Source: a virus
Reading direction: 5' to 3' (one strand)
Virus record (IMG/VR): IMGVR_UViG_3300020394_001662
Span: 1-25,635 of that record
DNA length: 25,635 nucleotides
In this document: positions 1-6,794 of the stretch, piece after piece
Position numbering within the stretch: the stretch's first letter is position 1
Layout of the letters: each line of letters starts with the position of its first letter
Made by a program: the position numbers and the translations under genes
The notes under the pieces: model-generated
The model's input: the letters and a program-made list of their open reading frames with translations, nothing else
Told to the model about the DNA's origin: nothing
The model's database searches: none

Positions 1-1
1 G

Positions 2-232
2 TCAAAAGCTTGTAAAACTGAAGAAGAAGCCATACAGACCGTCAGCCAAAGAAGTAAGGAACAAGGTGAGGCCTGTCATTTTGAAAAGATTGAGGAAGGA
101 CGGTATATTGTCTATAGAACAAGTGATAGGAAGGTCATGAAATCAATTAATTATTTTAAACCTGATTTAGAACAATTTTTTACAGATCAAGAAAGAATGA
201 GTACTAGACCTCAACAACATTTAGGGATATAA
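2..232 (+). CDS. 3' end of an unidentified phage gene (5' truncated)
   Basis: An open frame runs from the window edge to a TAA that overlaps the polymerase ATG by one base (TAATG), the same junction style as other genes here. About 76 residues are visible; no motif or family is recognised. A second frame (3 to 140) is also open. I prefer this one because hand-counted GC over the first 45 codons falls from codon position 1 to 3 (about half, 40%, one third), the pattern expected for coding DNA in an AT-rich genome; the other frame reverses it. The first 120 bases are about 41% GC, clearly higher than the polymerase that follows, so the gene may have a different history. The true start lies outside the window. 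Confidence 0.55.
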   Translation, partial: SKACKTEEEAIQTVSQRSKEQGEACHFEKIEEGRYIVYRTSDRKVMKSINYFKPDLEQFFTDQERMSTRPQQHLGI

Positions 233-1980
233 TGTATAAAAAATGTTATTCAGAAAGAGTTAATCCGTATTCCGATTTAAAACACATAATTCACTTATGG
301 GATGAAAACGGTTATTCTACCACAGAATGGGATAATATTGCTTATCAAAAATGTAAAGAAGGTGAACATACTGCTAGGGGCTTAAACGGAGAATATCTTA
401 AACCAATCTCAAATTGGTACTATAGTAATAACCCAAATAAAAAACATGAAAATACTCCTTATCTTCATTTTCATGATATGCCTGCTCACCAAAAATTTCT
501 AATTGAAACTTATGGAGCTAATGATGAACCCTCTACAGGGCATAGAGAAGTATTTTTTGATATTGAGTGTGAAATTGGAGGGGCACTAACTGAAGAATAT
601 ATTCAGGATGCACCTATGCCTATTACTTCAATAGCTTGGTGGGATAAAACTCCTGATACTTGGCACATTTTAATTTTAGATAAAAAAACCCAATTAAAAC
701 ATACTAAAGCTAAAAATAAAGAAATTATACCTTGTAGTACAGAACAAGAATTATTATCTAAATTTTTAGAATTATTTAGAGACATTAACCCAGATATTTT
801 AATAGGTTATAATAGTGATTTCTTTGATATACCTTATTTGTATTATAGAATGGTTAAGATATTAGGTGAAGAATTTGCTAATGAATTATCACCTATAAGC
901 AGAGTAAAATCTAAAAAAACAGATAAATACTGGTATAATGAAGGCCAATTTGTTGAAATTATAGGAGTTGAATCTTTAGACTATATGAGATTACATAGAA
1001 AGTATAGTTGGAAAGATGAACCAAGTTGGAAATTAGATGCTATTGGGGAAAAATATGCTAATATAAATAAAGTTGAATATGAAGGTAATTTAGATCAATT
1101 ATTTGAAACTGATATTCATAAGTTTATTCAATATAACTTTCGTGATGTTGAAATATTAAAATTACTAGACGAAAAACTACAATACATAGCTTTAACTAAA
1201 AATCTATCTCATAAAGGAAAACACAATTATAGTGAAGTGTATAGAAATACCAAAACACAAGATGGAGCAATTTCAGCTTATTTATTAGATAAAGGAATTA
1301 TTCCTCCTTCTAAGGATAGAAATTTAATTACAAAGAAAAATTATGCAGGTGGATATTTATTTTGCCCTAAAGCGGGTTTATATAAATACATGTTTGATGA
1401 AGATTTAACTTCCCTATACCCTTCTATTATTATGTCTCTTAACATAGGTAAAGAAACAATGGTTGGTAGAATTATAGATGCAGATGATAGAAATAGTAGA
1501 TTGGGACTTAATGATTTAAAAGCTAAGGACCCAGATACAAAAGTTATTATAGAAAGTCCTTCTAGACAACAAAAAAATATTACAATACAAAATTTAATTG
1601 ATGTTATTAAATCAGAAAATTTATCCATTTCTGCTAATGGAGTATTTTTTAGAACAGATAAAGAATCAGTATTATCAATTATTTTAAGTAAATGGTTTGA
1701 TGAAAGGGTTTTATATAAAAATAAAATGAAAAAAGCCTATAAAGCAGGAAATAAAGAAGAAGGTGAGTATTATCACTTAATGCAATATACAATGAAGATC
1801 TTATTAAATAGTTTATATGGTGCTACCGCTACTGGGTTTAGGTATGGTAGTGTTATTTTAGCAGAAGCTATTACTTTAAGTGGTCAAAGAATTATTCAAG
1901 AATCTGCTCTTTGTGCTAATAGGCATATGAATAAAGTATTAAGAAACGAAATAAAATTAGAATTGAATGGCACTAAGTAA
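232..1980 (+). CDS. 43: DNA polymerase gp43, N-terminal part (exonuclease, fingers, motifs A and B)
   Basis: N-terminal two thirds of a T4-type family B replicative DNA polymerase. The 3'-5' exonuclease motifs are visible: ExoI FDIE (D110, E112), ExoII N194 to D199 in GYNSDFFDIPY, and ExoIII Y301xxxD305. Polymerase motif A is DLTSLYPSII (catalytic D391) and motif B is KILLNSLYG (K522-G530). Reading stops at residue 582, before motif C, so this chain lacks the second catalytic aspartate cluster and the thumb. Those lie in the gene at 3834-4772; together the two products (894 aa) match the roughly 898 aa of T4 gp43. The split is probably functional as a two-chain enzyme because both parts are intact and motif-perfect, but this is inference. 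No intein splice residue (Cys/Ser at a junction) is seen at the C-terminus, which ends ELNGTK. Confidence 0.95.
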   Translation: MYKKCYSERVNPYSDLKHIIHLWDENGYSTTEWDNIAYQKCKEGEHTARGLNGEYLKPISNWYYSNNPNKKHENTPYLHFHDMPAHQKFLIETYGANDEPSTGHREVFFDIECEIGGALTEEYIQDAPMPITSIAWWDKTPDTWHILILDKKTQLKHTKAKNKEIIPCSTEQELLSKFLELFRDINPDILIGYNSDFFDIPYLYYRMVKILGEEFANELSPISRVKSKKTDKYWYNEGQFVEIIGVESLDYMRLHRKYSWKDEPSWKLDAIGEKYANINKVEYEGNLDQLFETDIHKFIQYNFRDVEILKLLDEKLQYIALTKNLSHKGKHNYSEVYRNTKTQDGAISAYLLDKGIIPPSKDRNLITKKNYAGGYLFCPKAGLYKYMFDEDLTSLYPSIIMSLNIGKETMVGRIIDADDRNSRLGLNDLKAKDPDTKVIIESPSRQQKNITIQNLIDVIKSENLSISANGVFFRTDKESVLSIILSKWFDERVLYKNKMKKAYKAGNKEEGEYYHLMQYTMKILLNSLYGATATGFRYGSVILAEAITLSGQRIIQESALCANRHMNKVLRNEIKLELNGTK

Positions 1981-2233
1981 ACAAAGCATAAGAAAAAATA
2001 TGCATATAAAAGTTAATTCTTTTTTCATTAAAAAGGAAGAACTTATTCTTATGAGTGAATTATGGACAGAAAAAGAAGAAAAATTATTTAGAAAGATGCT
2101 CAAACAAGGAGGAACATTTAGAATAGGTAAATCTAAGTTTGAAATCACTTTAGATGATGATATCAGAAAACGATCAGATGGCAGTAGAGATAGTGGAGTA
2201 ATAAAAATACCAGGTGAAGATGGAAAATTCTAA
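1967..2233 (+). CDS. Small unknown protein at the left edge of the polymerase insert
   Basis: An 88-codon frame whose first ATG overlaps the end of the polymerase N-part by 14 bases. An internal ATG at 2051 (product of about 60 aa starting MSELWTEKEEK) is an equally plausible start, with a GGA-rich stretch some 13 bases upstream. The product is highly charged, with a lysine/glutamate-rich helix and then a segment containing GGTFRIGKSKFEI; no family is recognised. Its 3' end overlaps the next gene by 14 bases, suggesting translational coupling. It is the first of four genes separating the two polymerase parts. It shows no homing-endonuclease motif (LAGLIDADG, GIY-YIG or HNH). Confidence 0.55.
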   Translation: MALSKQSIRKNMHIKVNSFFIKKEELILMSELWTEKEEKLFRKMLKQGGTFRIGKSKFEITLDDDIRKRSDGSRDSGVIKIPGEDGKF

Positions 2234-3059
2234 AACAATATTAGTTACAGGAGCAGATGGATTTATTGGAAAAAATCTTATAAAAAAATTAGAAGGTACA
2301 GCCAATATTATTTCTATAGATTTTATAAATGGAAAGGGAATTCAAGATTGGACTTATTCTGATATTAAAGATAATCTTGAAAACCTTAATAATATTGATT
2401 TAATATATCATTTAGGAGCTTTTGTAAGAGTACAAGAATCTTTAGATAAACCCAAAAAATATTTAGATAATAATATTCAATCTACACAAGCAGTATTAGA
2501 TTTAGCTCGTAGTCATAGATGTAAAGTAGTATATGCCGGATCTGCTTCAAAACATGGTGGCACTCATTTATCACCATATGCCTCAAGTAAATTTTTAGGC
2601 GAGGAACTATGTAAATTATATAGAACCGTTTATAAAATACCAGTAGAAATAGCAAGATTTTACAATGTTTATGGTCCAGGTGAACATGTAAGACCACAAG
2701 ATGCAAGTGTATTTGGGATATGGAGATGGAATGCTAAAAAAGGAAAACAATGTTCAATAGTAGGAGATGGAGAACAAACAAGAGATTTTGTTCACGTAGA
2801 AGATATAGTTGAGGGGCTAATAAAAATAGCTGAGTCAAATGAAACTCAAGAAGATGCCTGGGAATTGGGTTCTGGGGAATCTATAAGTGTAAATGAATTA
2901 GCATTTTATTTTAAAACTAGATATCCTGATTTAGTTTTTTATAATGTAGAAGACCAACTTGGAAATTTTAGAAAATCAGAATTAGTAAATGATGAAGCCA
3001 ATCGCAGGTTAGGTTGGAATCCCAAAAGAAAAATTTTAGATTATATTTCGAGCTTATGA
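2220..3059 (+). CDS. NAD-dependent nucleotide-sugar epimerase/dehydratase (extended SDR)
   Basis: Extended short-chain dehydrogenase acting on nucleotide sugars. The N-terminal Rossmann motif is VTGADGFIG (G11, G14, G17). The catalytic YxxxK is SPYASSKF (Y120, K124), and the later GDGEQTRDFVHVEDI segment is typical of UDP-sugar epimerases and dehydratases. At 279 aa it is slightly short for the family (about 310-340). ATG 2220 is preferred over GTG 2214 because it leaves the usual short lead before the Rossmann strand. It overlaps both neighbours (14 and 4 bases) and sits inside the split polymerase with a DUF6165-like gene and a nucleotidyltransferase, so it probably supplies an activated sugar to the glycan cluster downstream. 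The exact substrate cannot be read from sequence. Confidence 0.9.
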   Translation: MENSKTILVTGADGFIGKNLIKKLEGTANIISIDFINGKGIQDWTYSDIKDNLENLNNIDLIYHLGAFVRVQESLDKPKKYLDNNIQSTQAVLDLARSHRCKVVYAGSASKHGGTHLSPYASSKFLGEELCKLYRTVYKIPVEIARFYNVYGPGEHVRPQDASVFGIWRWNAKKGKQCSIVGDGEQTRDFVHVEDIVEGLIKIAESNETQEDAWELGSGESISVNELAFYFKTRYPDLVFYNVEDQLGNFRKSELVNDEANRRLGWNPKRKILDYISSL

Positions 3060-3439
3060 ATATAGACGTACCAATAGGAGATTTTATAGATAGACTTTCA
3101 ATTTTAGAGCTTAAGATGCTTAATATTGAGGATGAAGCAAAATTAGATAACATTCAAAGAGAATTTTATCATTTAAATCCATCATTATCACCTTTATTTG
3201 AACAGCATGGATCTGAGCTACAAGCTCTTTATCTAAAACTATCTCAAATAAATGGTCAAATATGGGTTATTAATGAAGATTTAAGAGATTTATTAAATAC
3301 AAATAAATTAGGTAAAAAATTTGTAGAATTATCTAAAAAACTTATCAATTTAAATGATGAAAGATGGGTTATAAAAAAAGATATTAATTTAATGACTGGT
3401 TCTACATTTTTAGAAGAAAAATCATATATTAATTTTTAA
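3056..3439 (+). CDS. DUF6165-like protein of sugar clusters
   Basis: A 127-aa, mostly helical, charged protein starting MNIDVPIGDFIDRLSILELK. The pattern 'vPiGdfiDrLsILElK...kl.niqrEf..L' resembles DUF6165, a small family I associate with bacterial and phage glycosylation loci; this assignment is from memory of the pattern and is moderate. No catalytic motif is evident. The ATG at 3056 overlaps the epimerase stop as ATGA; a longer reading from 3014 would overlap the epimerase by 46 bases and is unlikely. The stop overlaps the next ATG by one base (TAATG), so the three sugar genes form a tightly coupled block. Confidence 0.65.
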   Translation: MNIDVPIGDFIDRLSILELKMLNIEDEAKLDNIQREFYHLNPSLSPLFEQHGSELQALYLKLSQINGQIWVINEDLRDLLNTNKLGKKFVELSKKLINLNDERWVIKKDINLMTGSTFLEEKSYINF

Positions 3440-3837
3440 TGGTTAAAGGAGTAATAGCTGGAAGTTTTGATGTAATCCATCCTGGATATGTTAAAATATT
3501 TAAGGAAATGGCAGATAATTGTGACTGTGTTATAGTATTACTTCACACTGATCCTTCAATTGAAAGACCAAATAAATTAAAACCTATTTTATCTTCAGAT
3601 GATAGAAAAGAAATACTTTTATCATTAAAATATGTTGATGATGTAATCAGGTACACTTATGAAGAACAATTATATGATTTACTTAAAATAGGAGAATTTA
3701 ATGTGAGATTTTTGGGTGATGATTATAAAAATAAACCTTTTACAGGTGATGATTTAAAAATACCTATCCATTATTTAGATCGTTCTCATGGTTGGAGTAC
3801 TACTAAATTTAAACACTTAATATCTAAATCTTTATGA
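3439..3837 (+). CDS. Cytidylyltransferase-like nucleotidyltransferase (RfaE C-domain/TagD type)
   Basis: A 132-aa single-domain nucleotidyltransferase of the glycerol-3-phosphate cytidylyltransferase / ADP-heptose synthase C-domain type. These enzymes join a phosphorylated sugar or polyol to a nucleotide. Visible signatures are GSFDVIHPGYVKIF near the N-terminus (nucleotide-binding HxGH region), the RPNKLKPILSSDDRKEIL segment, LKYVDDVI, and a C-terminal STTK-type motif (HGWSTTKFK). The second His of HxGH is replaced by Tyr (HPGY, H14/Y17), which may alter catalysis. The length fits the family. It overlaps the DUF6165-like gene by one base and the polymerase C-part by four (ATGA), placing it as the last gene of the insert. 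Confidence 0.85.
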   Translation: MVKGVIAGSFDVIHPGYVKIFKEMADNCDCVIVLLHTDPSIERPNKLKPILSSDDRKEILLSLKYVDDVIRYTYEEQLYDLLKIGEFNVRFLGDDYKNKPFTGDDLKIPIHYLDRSHGWSTTKFKHLISKSL

Positions 3838-4772
3838 GACATTTAGAAGATACTCCTTGGTGGATATGTGATAAAGATGATAATAATTACTGTGCTTATG
3901 TAGACACAGATTCAAATTATTTTAATGCTGAACCTATACTTTTACATTTATATCCTAATTTTGAAGATTTACCAGATAAAGAAAAAGATAGTAAATTAGA
4001 GCAAGTTGCTTTAGCTTATCAAGATATAATTACAGATGATTATAAAAGATTAGCTGAAGAATGTTTTAATATACCTGCTAAAAAAAGCAGATTAGAAATG
4101 AAAACCGAATGTGTAATCAGATCAGCTTATTTTAGGGCTACTAGGCGTTATGCTCAATGGATTACTAAACAGGAAGGGATTGAAAAAGAAACTTTAGATA
4201 TTAAAGGTTTAGAGTTTATGAAAGCTAATTTCCCACCATTATTAGGAGATTTCTTTAATGATATTTTAAAGCAAGTATTAAAAGGAGAATCTCATCAAAA
4301 TATATTAATGCAAATAAAAGCATTTAAAGAAAAAATATTAAGTAATGAAATTCCTATTACTGAATTAGGTAATCCTACTGCTGTAAAAAAATTATATAAA
4401 TATAAGGGTTTAAAACAAGCAGGTAATTTATTTACCTCAATTGAAAAAGGAGCTCCCGCTCCTGTAAGAGCAGCTATAAAATATAATGATTTAATTACTG
4501 CTTGGGGATTAGATAAAAAACATAATTACATTACTAATGCGGATAAAGTTAAATGGATTTATTTAGCAGAAAACCCATATAAAATTGAATCACTTGCTTT
4601 TATGCCCTCTGATTTACCTAAAAAAGTAGAGCAATTTTTAGAAAATTATGGCGATAGAAAAAAGGTATTTGATTCAATACTATTAAACAAATTAGAAGGA
4701 TTTTTTCATGATTTAGAATGGAAATTAAATTTAAATCCTCATCTAAATAAATTTTCTTCGTTTGAAATATAA
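3834..4772 (+). CDS. 43: DNA polymerase gp43, C-terminal part (motif C, palm end and thumb)
   Basis: C-terminal third of the family B polymerase. Motif C, YVDTDS, appears at residues 22-27 (catalytic D24 and D26), directly after a short start segment. Further on are a basic RATRRYAQW segment resembling the KKRY region and the thumb-like GAPAPVRAAIKYNDL segment. The last residues (KFSSFEI) are short, aromatic and acidic, as in the clamp-binding tails of T4-like polymerases; that role is inferred. The chain cannot catalyse synthesis alone because motifs A and B are in the product of 232-1980. The ATG overlaps the stop of the cytidylyltransferase gene as ATGA, so it is probably translated by coupling. 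The gap in sequence between the two parts is small or nil compared with T4 gp43. Confidence 0.93.
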   Translation: MRHLEDTPWWICDKDDNNYCAYVDTDSNYFNAEPILLHLYPNFEDLPDKEKDSKLEQVALAYQDIITDDYKRLAEECFNIPAKKSRLEMKTECVIRSAYFRATRRYAQWITKQEGIEKETLDIKGLEFMKANFPPLLGDFFNDILKQVLKGESHQNILMQIKAFKEKILSNEIPITELGNPTAVKKLYKYKGLKQAGNLFTSIEKGAPAPVRAAIKYNDLITAWGLDKKHNYITNADKVKWIYLAENPYKIESLAFMPSDLPKKVEQFLENYGDRKKVFDSILLNKLEGFFHDLEWKLNLNPHLNKFSSFEI

Positions 4773-4783
4773 AAATAATTTCG

Positions 4784-4798
4784 TATATTGATACTATG
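4784..4798 (+). promoter_or_regulatory. Start-site motif TATATTG-N5-ATG at the clamp gene
   Basis: TATATTG lies at 4784-4790, five bases before the clamp ATG at 4796. The same 7-base box with the same five-base spacing precedes the genes at 6133 and 20144 (there TATATTG and TATATTA). If it is a -10-like element, transcription would begin at or next to the ATG. This promoter role is inferred from recurrence in three short intergenic gaps. Confidence 0.4.
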
Positions 4799-5530
4799 AT
4801 AAATAAAAACACATTACAGTCAGTTATATCTAAATACCATTTAAACGGATTATTTAGTTCAGTTAAATGGACATTTAAAGATAACACATTAACTATATAT
4901 GCTGGTGAAAATGGAAGGGCATGTAAGGTATTTTTAAAAGATATAAATTTTGAGGATTGTATAATACCTGTATTTGATACCCCTAAGTTATCAAAATTAT
5001 TATCTATTACTAATGGAGATTTAATAATTTCTACTGAAAAAGATAATAAATTACTTACTAAAATGTTTATAGCTGATATGAATTTTGATTTAAGTTATAA
5101 TTTAGCTGATCCATTCATTATACCTAAAGCAACATATTTTGAACCATTAGAAAACCCAGAAGTTGACGTTACATTAGAAAATGAGAATATTGATGCTTTA
5201 ATTAAAGCTAAAACCGCTCTCCCAGATGAAAGTGACCTTATAATAAGAACTATTTCTGATATGGATAGTAACTTAGCATGTGAATTTACATTTGGTGATG
5301 CAACTTCAACTAATAAACAATTCACTAATAAAGTAAAATACGTTTTACAAGGAAAAATAACTGATCCTAATATTGCGATACCATTTAATTCCGATATACT
5401 AAAAAATATATTCTCAAATAATAAGGATATGGATAAAGGAAGATTAAAAATTTCAAGTGAGGGAATGCTTCAATTGAATTTTTATAGTAATGATATTGAA
5501 ACTGAGTATTTTGTAATTAGAAATGAATAA
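4796..5530 (+). CDS. 45: Sliding clamp (gp45-like DNA polymerase processivity factor)
   Basis: A 244-aa protein matching the trimeric T4 gp45 sliding clamp (about 228 aa), which encircles DNA and tethers the polymerase. The assignment rests on overall pattern: repeated beta-strand/helix units, an N-terminal segment like LQSVISKYHLNGLF, central KLSKLLSI and the C-terminal half with IPFNSDILKNIF and KLKISSEGMLQLNF-like strands. Position supports it, immediately after the polymerase C-part and upstream of both clamp-loader genes. There is no enzymatic motif, as expected. It is one of few genes preceded by a true gap (23 bases), which carries a candidate promoter box. Confidence comes from fold-like pattern plus context rather than a unique motif. 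Confidence 0.85.
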   Translation: MINKNTLQSVISKYHLNGLFSSVKWTFKDNTLTIYAGENGRACKVFLKDINFEDCIIPVFDTPKLSKLLSITNGDLIISTEKDNKLLTKMFIADMNFDLSYNLADPFIIPKATYFEPLENPEVDVTLENENIDALIKAKTALPDESDLIIRTISDMDSNLACEFTFGDATSTNKQFTNKVKYVLQGKITDPNIAIPFNSDILKNIFSNNKDMDKGRLKISSEGMLQLNFYSNDIETEYFVIRNE

Positions 5531-5560
5531 TTGCGTGGAAAAGCATAATTTTCTATTTAC

Positions 5561-5576
5561 ATTATATATGTATAAT
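5561..5576. promoter_or_regulatory. AT-rich inverted repeat with TATATATGTATAA core, upstream of hsp20
   Basis: ATTATA and TATAAT arms flank TATG (6-base perfect arms, 4-base loop). The core TATATATGTATAA (5563-5575) recurs exactly at 11978-11990, in the other sizeable intergenic gap. TATATATG is one base off the Bacteroidota -7 box TAnnTTTG, so it may be a promoter element, an operator, or both. Confidence 0.35.
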
Positions 5577-5588
5577 AAAGAAAACATT

Positions 5589-5638
5589 GTAGCTAGGGCA
5601 CAAGTTTTGTTTTTTGTTTAATCGAGTAGCTTAGGCAC
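5589..5638 (+). repeat. Imperfect 13-base direct repeat upstream of hsp20
   Basis: GTAGCTAGGGCAC (5589-5601) and GTAGCTTAGGCAC (5626-5638) match at 11 of 13 bases, 37 bases apart, in the 124-base gap between the clamp and hsp20. This gap is the longest one without a long gene in the window. The repeats could be a regulator-binding pair; function unknown. Confidence 0.4.
5596..5611 (+). promoter_or_regulatory. Possible sigma-54-type -24/-12 promoter of hsp20
   Basis: GGGCACAAGTTTTGTT resembles the sigma-54 consensus TGGCACG-N4-TTGCW. The -24 GG (5597-5598) and the -12 G (5609) have the exact 12-base spacing, but the -12 C is replaced by T. It lies 44 bases upstream of the hsp20 ATG. Single-site evidence, so tentative; if real, it would need a host sigma-54 and activator. 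Confidence 0.3.
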
Positions 5639-5654
5639 TCACAAATTTAATGAT

Positions 5655-6080
5655 ATGAATACATTTATTTATGAACGTAATCCGTTCGACATTTTAGTTA
5701 GAAATTTTTTTCAAGACGCAAGCAAATATTCTCCGCTTGCAGAAACCAAGATCCCACACCCAGTAGATATTTACACAAACGAGAAAGGTCTCTTTTTCGA
5801 AGTAGCTTGTACAGGGATTTCTAAATCGGATCTTGAAATACAAACCCAAGACAACATCCTTAGGATTAATTATGATAAAAATAAAGATGCTTCATGCTGT
5901 GAGGTAAACGATTGTGATTATATCCATAAGGGTATTGCTAAAAGATCATTCAACTTAGGTTGGAAGATAGATAGTAAATTTGAATTAAGTAAAGCTAATG
6001 CTGAATTTAAAGATGGTTTACTTAAAATTGAAATTCCTTTTGCCAAAGGAGCAGAGTTAAAAACTCTAAAAATAAGTTAA
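5655..6080 (+). CDS. hsp20: Small heat-shock protein Hsp20 (alpha-crystallin family)
   Basis: A 141-aa small heat-shock protein, an ATP-independent holdase. The alpha-crystallin domain spans about residues 33-132, opening with PHPVDIYTNEKGLFFEVACTG and containing DLEIQTQDNILRI. It ends with the diagnostic AxFKDGLLKIEIPFA strand (G121-x-L123), and LKI near the C-terminus is a possible IxI-type tail motif. An unusual cysteine cluster (SCCEVNDC, residues 80-87) lies in the middle loop. The first half of the gene and its leader are about one third GC, against roughly a quarter in neighbouring genes, suggesting later acquisition than its neighbours. Hsp20 genes are well known in T4-like cyanophages; here one sits in a chaperone island with groES and groEL. 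Confidence 0.92.
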   Translation: MNTFIYERNPFDILVRNFFQDASKYSPLAETKIPHPVDIYTNEKGLFFEVACTGISKSDLEIQTQDNILRINYDKNKDASCCEVNDCDYIHKGIAKRSFNLGWKIDSKFELSKANAEFKDGLLKIEIPFAKGAELKTLKIS

Positions 6081-6116
6081 AGTTTTATTAAAAAAGCGTG
6101 TCCTAGCGCGATGTTT

Positions 6117-6135
6117 TTATTATATTGTGGTTATG
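6117..6135 (+). promoter_or_regulatory. Conserved start-site motif TTATTATATTGTGGTTATG
   Basis: This 19-base block, ending in the ATG at 6133, matches 18 of 19 bases with 20128-20146, which ends in the ATG of the sugar dehydrogenase. Both contain TATATTR-N5-ATG. The match supports ATG 6133, not GTG 6127, as the start here, and suggests a promoter or translation-start element shared by the two genes. Confidence 0.5.
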
Positions 6136-6453
6136 AAAAAATTTAAACAAGTACAGACTATTTCCGATGAATCTTTAGAACCATTTTTTATTACTAAAGA
6201 TGATTATTCTTATACCGTTAAGGAAAGAATTGTACCTAAGTCTAATCATTTTAGAACAGTAGGCAAAGGTAAAAAATATGAAAAATCATTGTGTTATTAC
6301 CCTTCATTTGAGCAATGTTTAGAAAAAATAACTCGTTTAAAAATGGATGCAAAAGCTGAATATACTTCACTTGAGCAGTATAACTACGAGTTTAGAGAAA
6401 TAAATAATCAATTAATTAATTTTTTAAAAAATGAGTTTAGAAGCACTTTATAA
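6133..6453 (+). CDS. Unknown protein between hsp20 and groES
   Basis: A 106-aa soluble protein with no membrane segment. It contains 'DDYSYTVKERIV', then a basic stretch, 'CYYPSFEQCLEKI' and a helical C-terminus. The arrangement (short beta strands ending in tyrosines, then 'yYpsf.qcl.ki') is like a common group of small phage proteins of unknown role, but I cannot name a family. The start is taken at ATG 6133 because the conserved block at 6117-6135 ends there. The 3' end overlaps groES by 23 bases, so the two are probably co-translated. Confidence 0.7.
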   Translation: MKKFKQVQTISDESLEPFFITKDDYSYTVKERIVPKSNHFRTVGKGKKYEKSLCYYPSFEQCLEKITRLKMDAKAEYTSLEQYNYEFREINNQLINFLKNEFRSTL

Positions 6454-6793
6454 TGCTGTTATAGTTAAACCTATAGAAGCAGAAGAAGAAACCTATGGTA
6501 ATATTATAGTACCAGATTTAGGAAAAGAAACTAATGAAATAGGTGAGGTTGTATCTGTCGGACCTGGTAGATATAGTACTGATGGGTCAATTTTACCTCC
6601 TAAGTTAAAAGTAGGAGATAAAGTAGTTTTACCTACACAAGGATTTACAAAACTTCCATACAATGGAGAAGAGTTTTATGTTGGTCCTGAAAACCAAGTA
6701 TTAGCTAAAATAAATAATGATAAAGATATCTCTGAGGTAATTGAAGAAACAGTAGTAAGCCCAGAAGATATAGAAAATTTAACCGATATTTAA
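6431..6793 (+). CDS. groES: GroES co-chaperonin (gp31 functional analogue)
   Basis: A 120-aa Cpn10 protein, the lid of the GroEL folding chamber. The N-terminus reads ALYNAVIVKPIE, followed by the mobile loop ending in the GroEL-binding hydrophobic tripeptide (NIIVPD, I25-V27), then GEVVSVGPGRY and KVGDKVVLP, all classic Cpn10 features. A 'NGEEFYVGPENQVLAKI' strand ends the domain, and an acidic tail of about 25 residues follows. The IIVPD form of the loop looks more like Bacteroidota GroES than like T4 gp31, suggesting capture from a host. It overlaps the preceding gene by 23 bases and is one base from groEL, giving the usual groES-groEL order. Confidence 0.93.
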   Translation: MSLEALYNAVIVKPIEAEEETYGNIIVPDLGKETNEIGEVVSVGPGRYSTDGSILPPKLKVGDKVVLPTQGFTKLPYNGEEFYVGPENQVLAKINNDKDISEVIEETVVSPEDIENLTDI

Positions 6794-6794
6794 T

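Noticed and set aside
3-140. Alternative reading frame at the left edge (very basic product, stop TGA at 138-140)
   Set aside because: Its GC is highest at the third codon position, opposite to the coding trend expected here; the frame ending at 232 fits better. Not fully excluded.
603-785. Open frames on the minus strand (also at 1341, 1957, 2482, 2968, 4618, 5095, 8207, 9503, 13398, 14378)
   Set aside because: Each lies opposite a clear + strand gene with recognisable motifs or coupled overlaps, has low-complexity hydrophobic composition, and no supporting start context.
1381-1388. T4 late promoter consensus TATAAATA
   Set aside because: It lies deep inside the polymerase coding region and is expected by chance in DNA this AT-rich.
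1940-3880. Split intein or trans-splicing at the polymerase break
   Set aside because: The N-part ends ELNGTK with no Cys/Ser at a junction, the C-part starts with Met and no His-Asn splice motif, and none of the four genes between them shows intein blocks.
5568-5621. A 17-codon leader peptide frame upstream of hsp20
   Set aside because: Very short, overlaps the promoter-like inverted repeat and the sigma-54-like site, and has no conserved feature to support translation.
6090-6120. Terminator-like hairpin after hsp20 (GCG/CGC near a T run)
   Set aside because: Only three clean base pairs, with a bulge before the A/T stretch; too weak to call.
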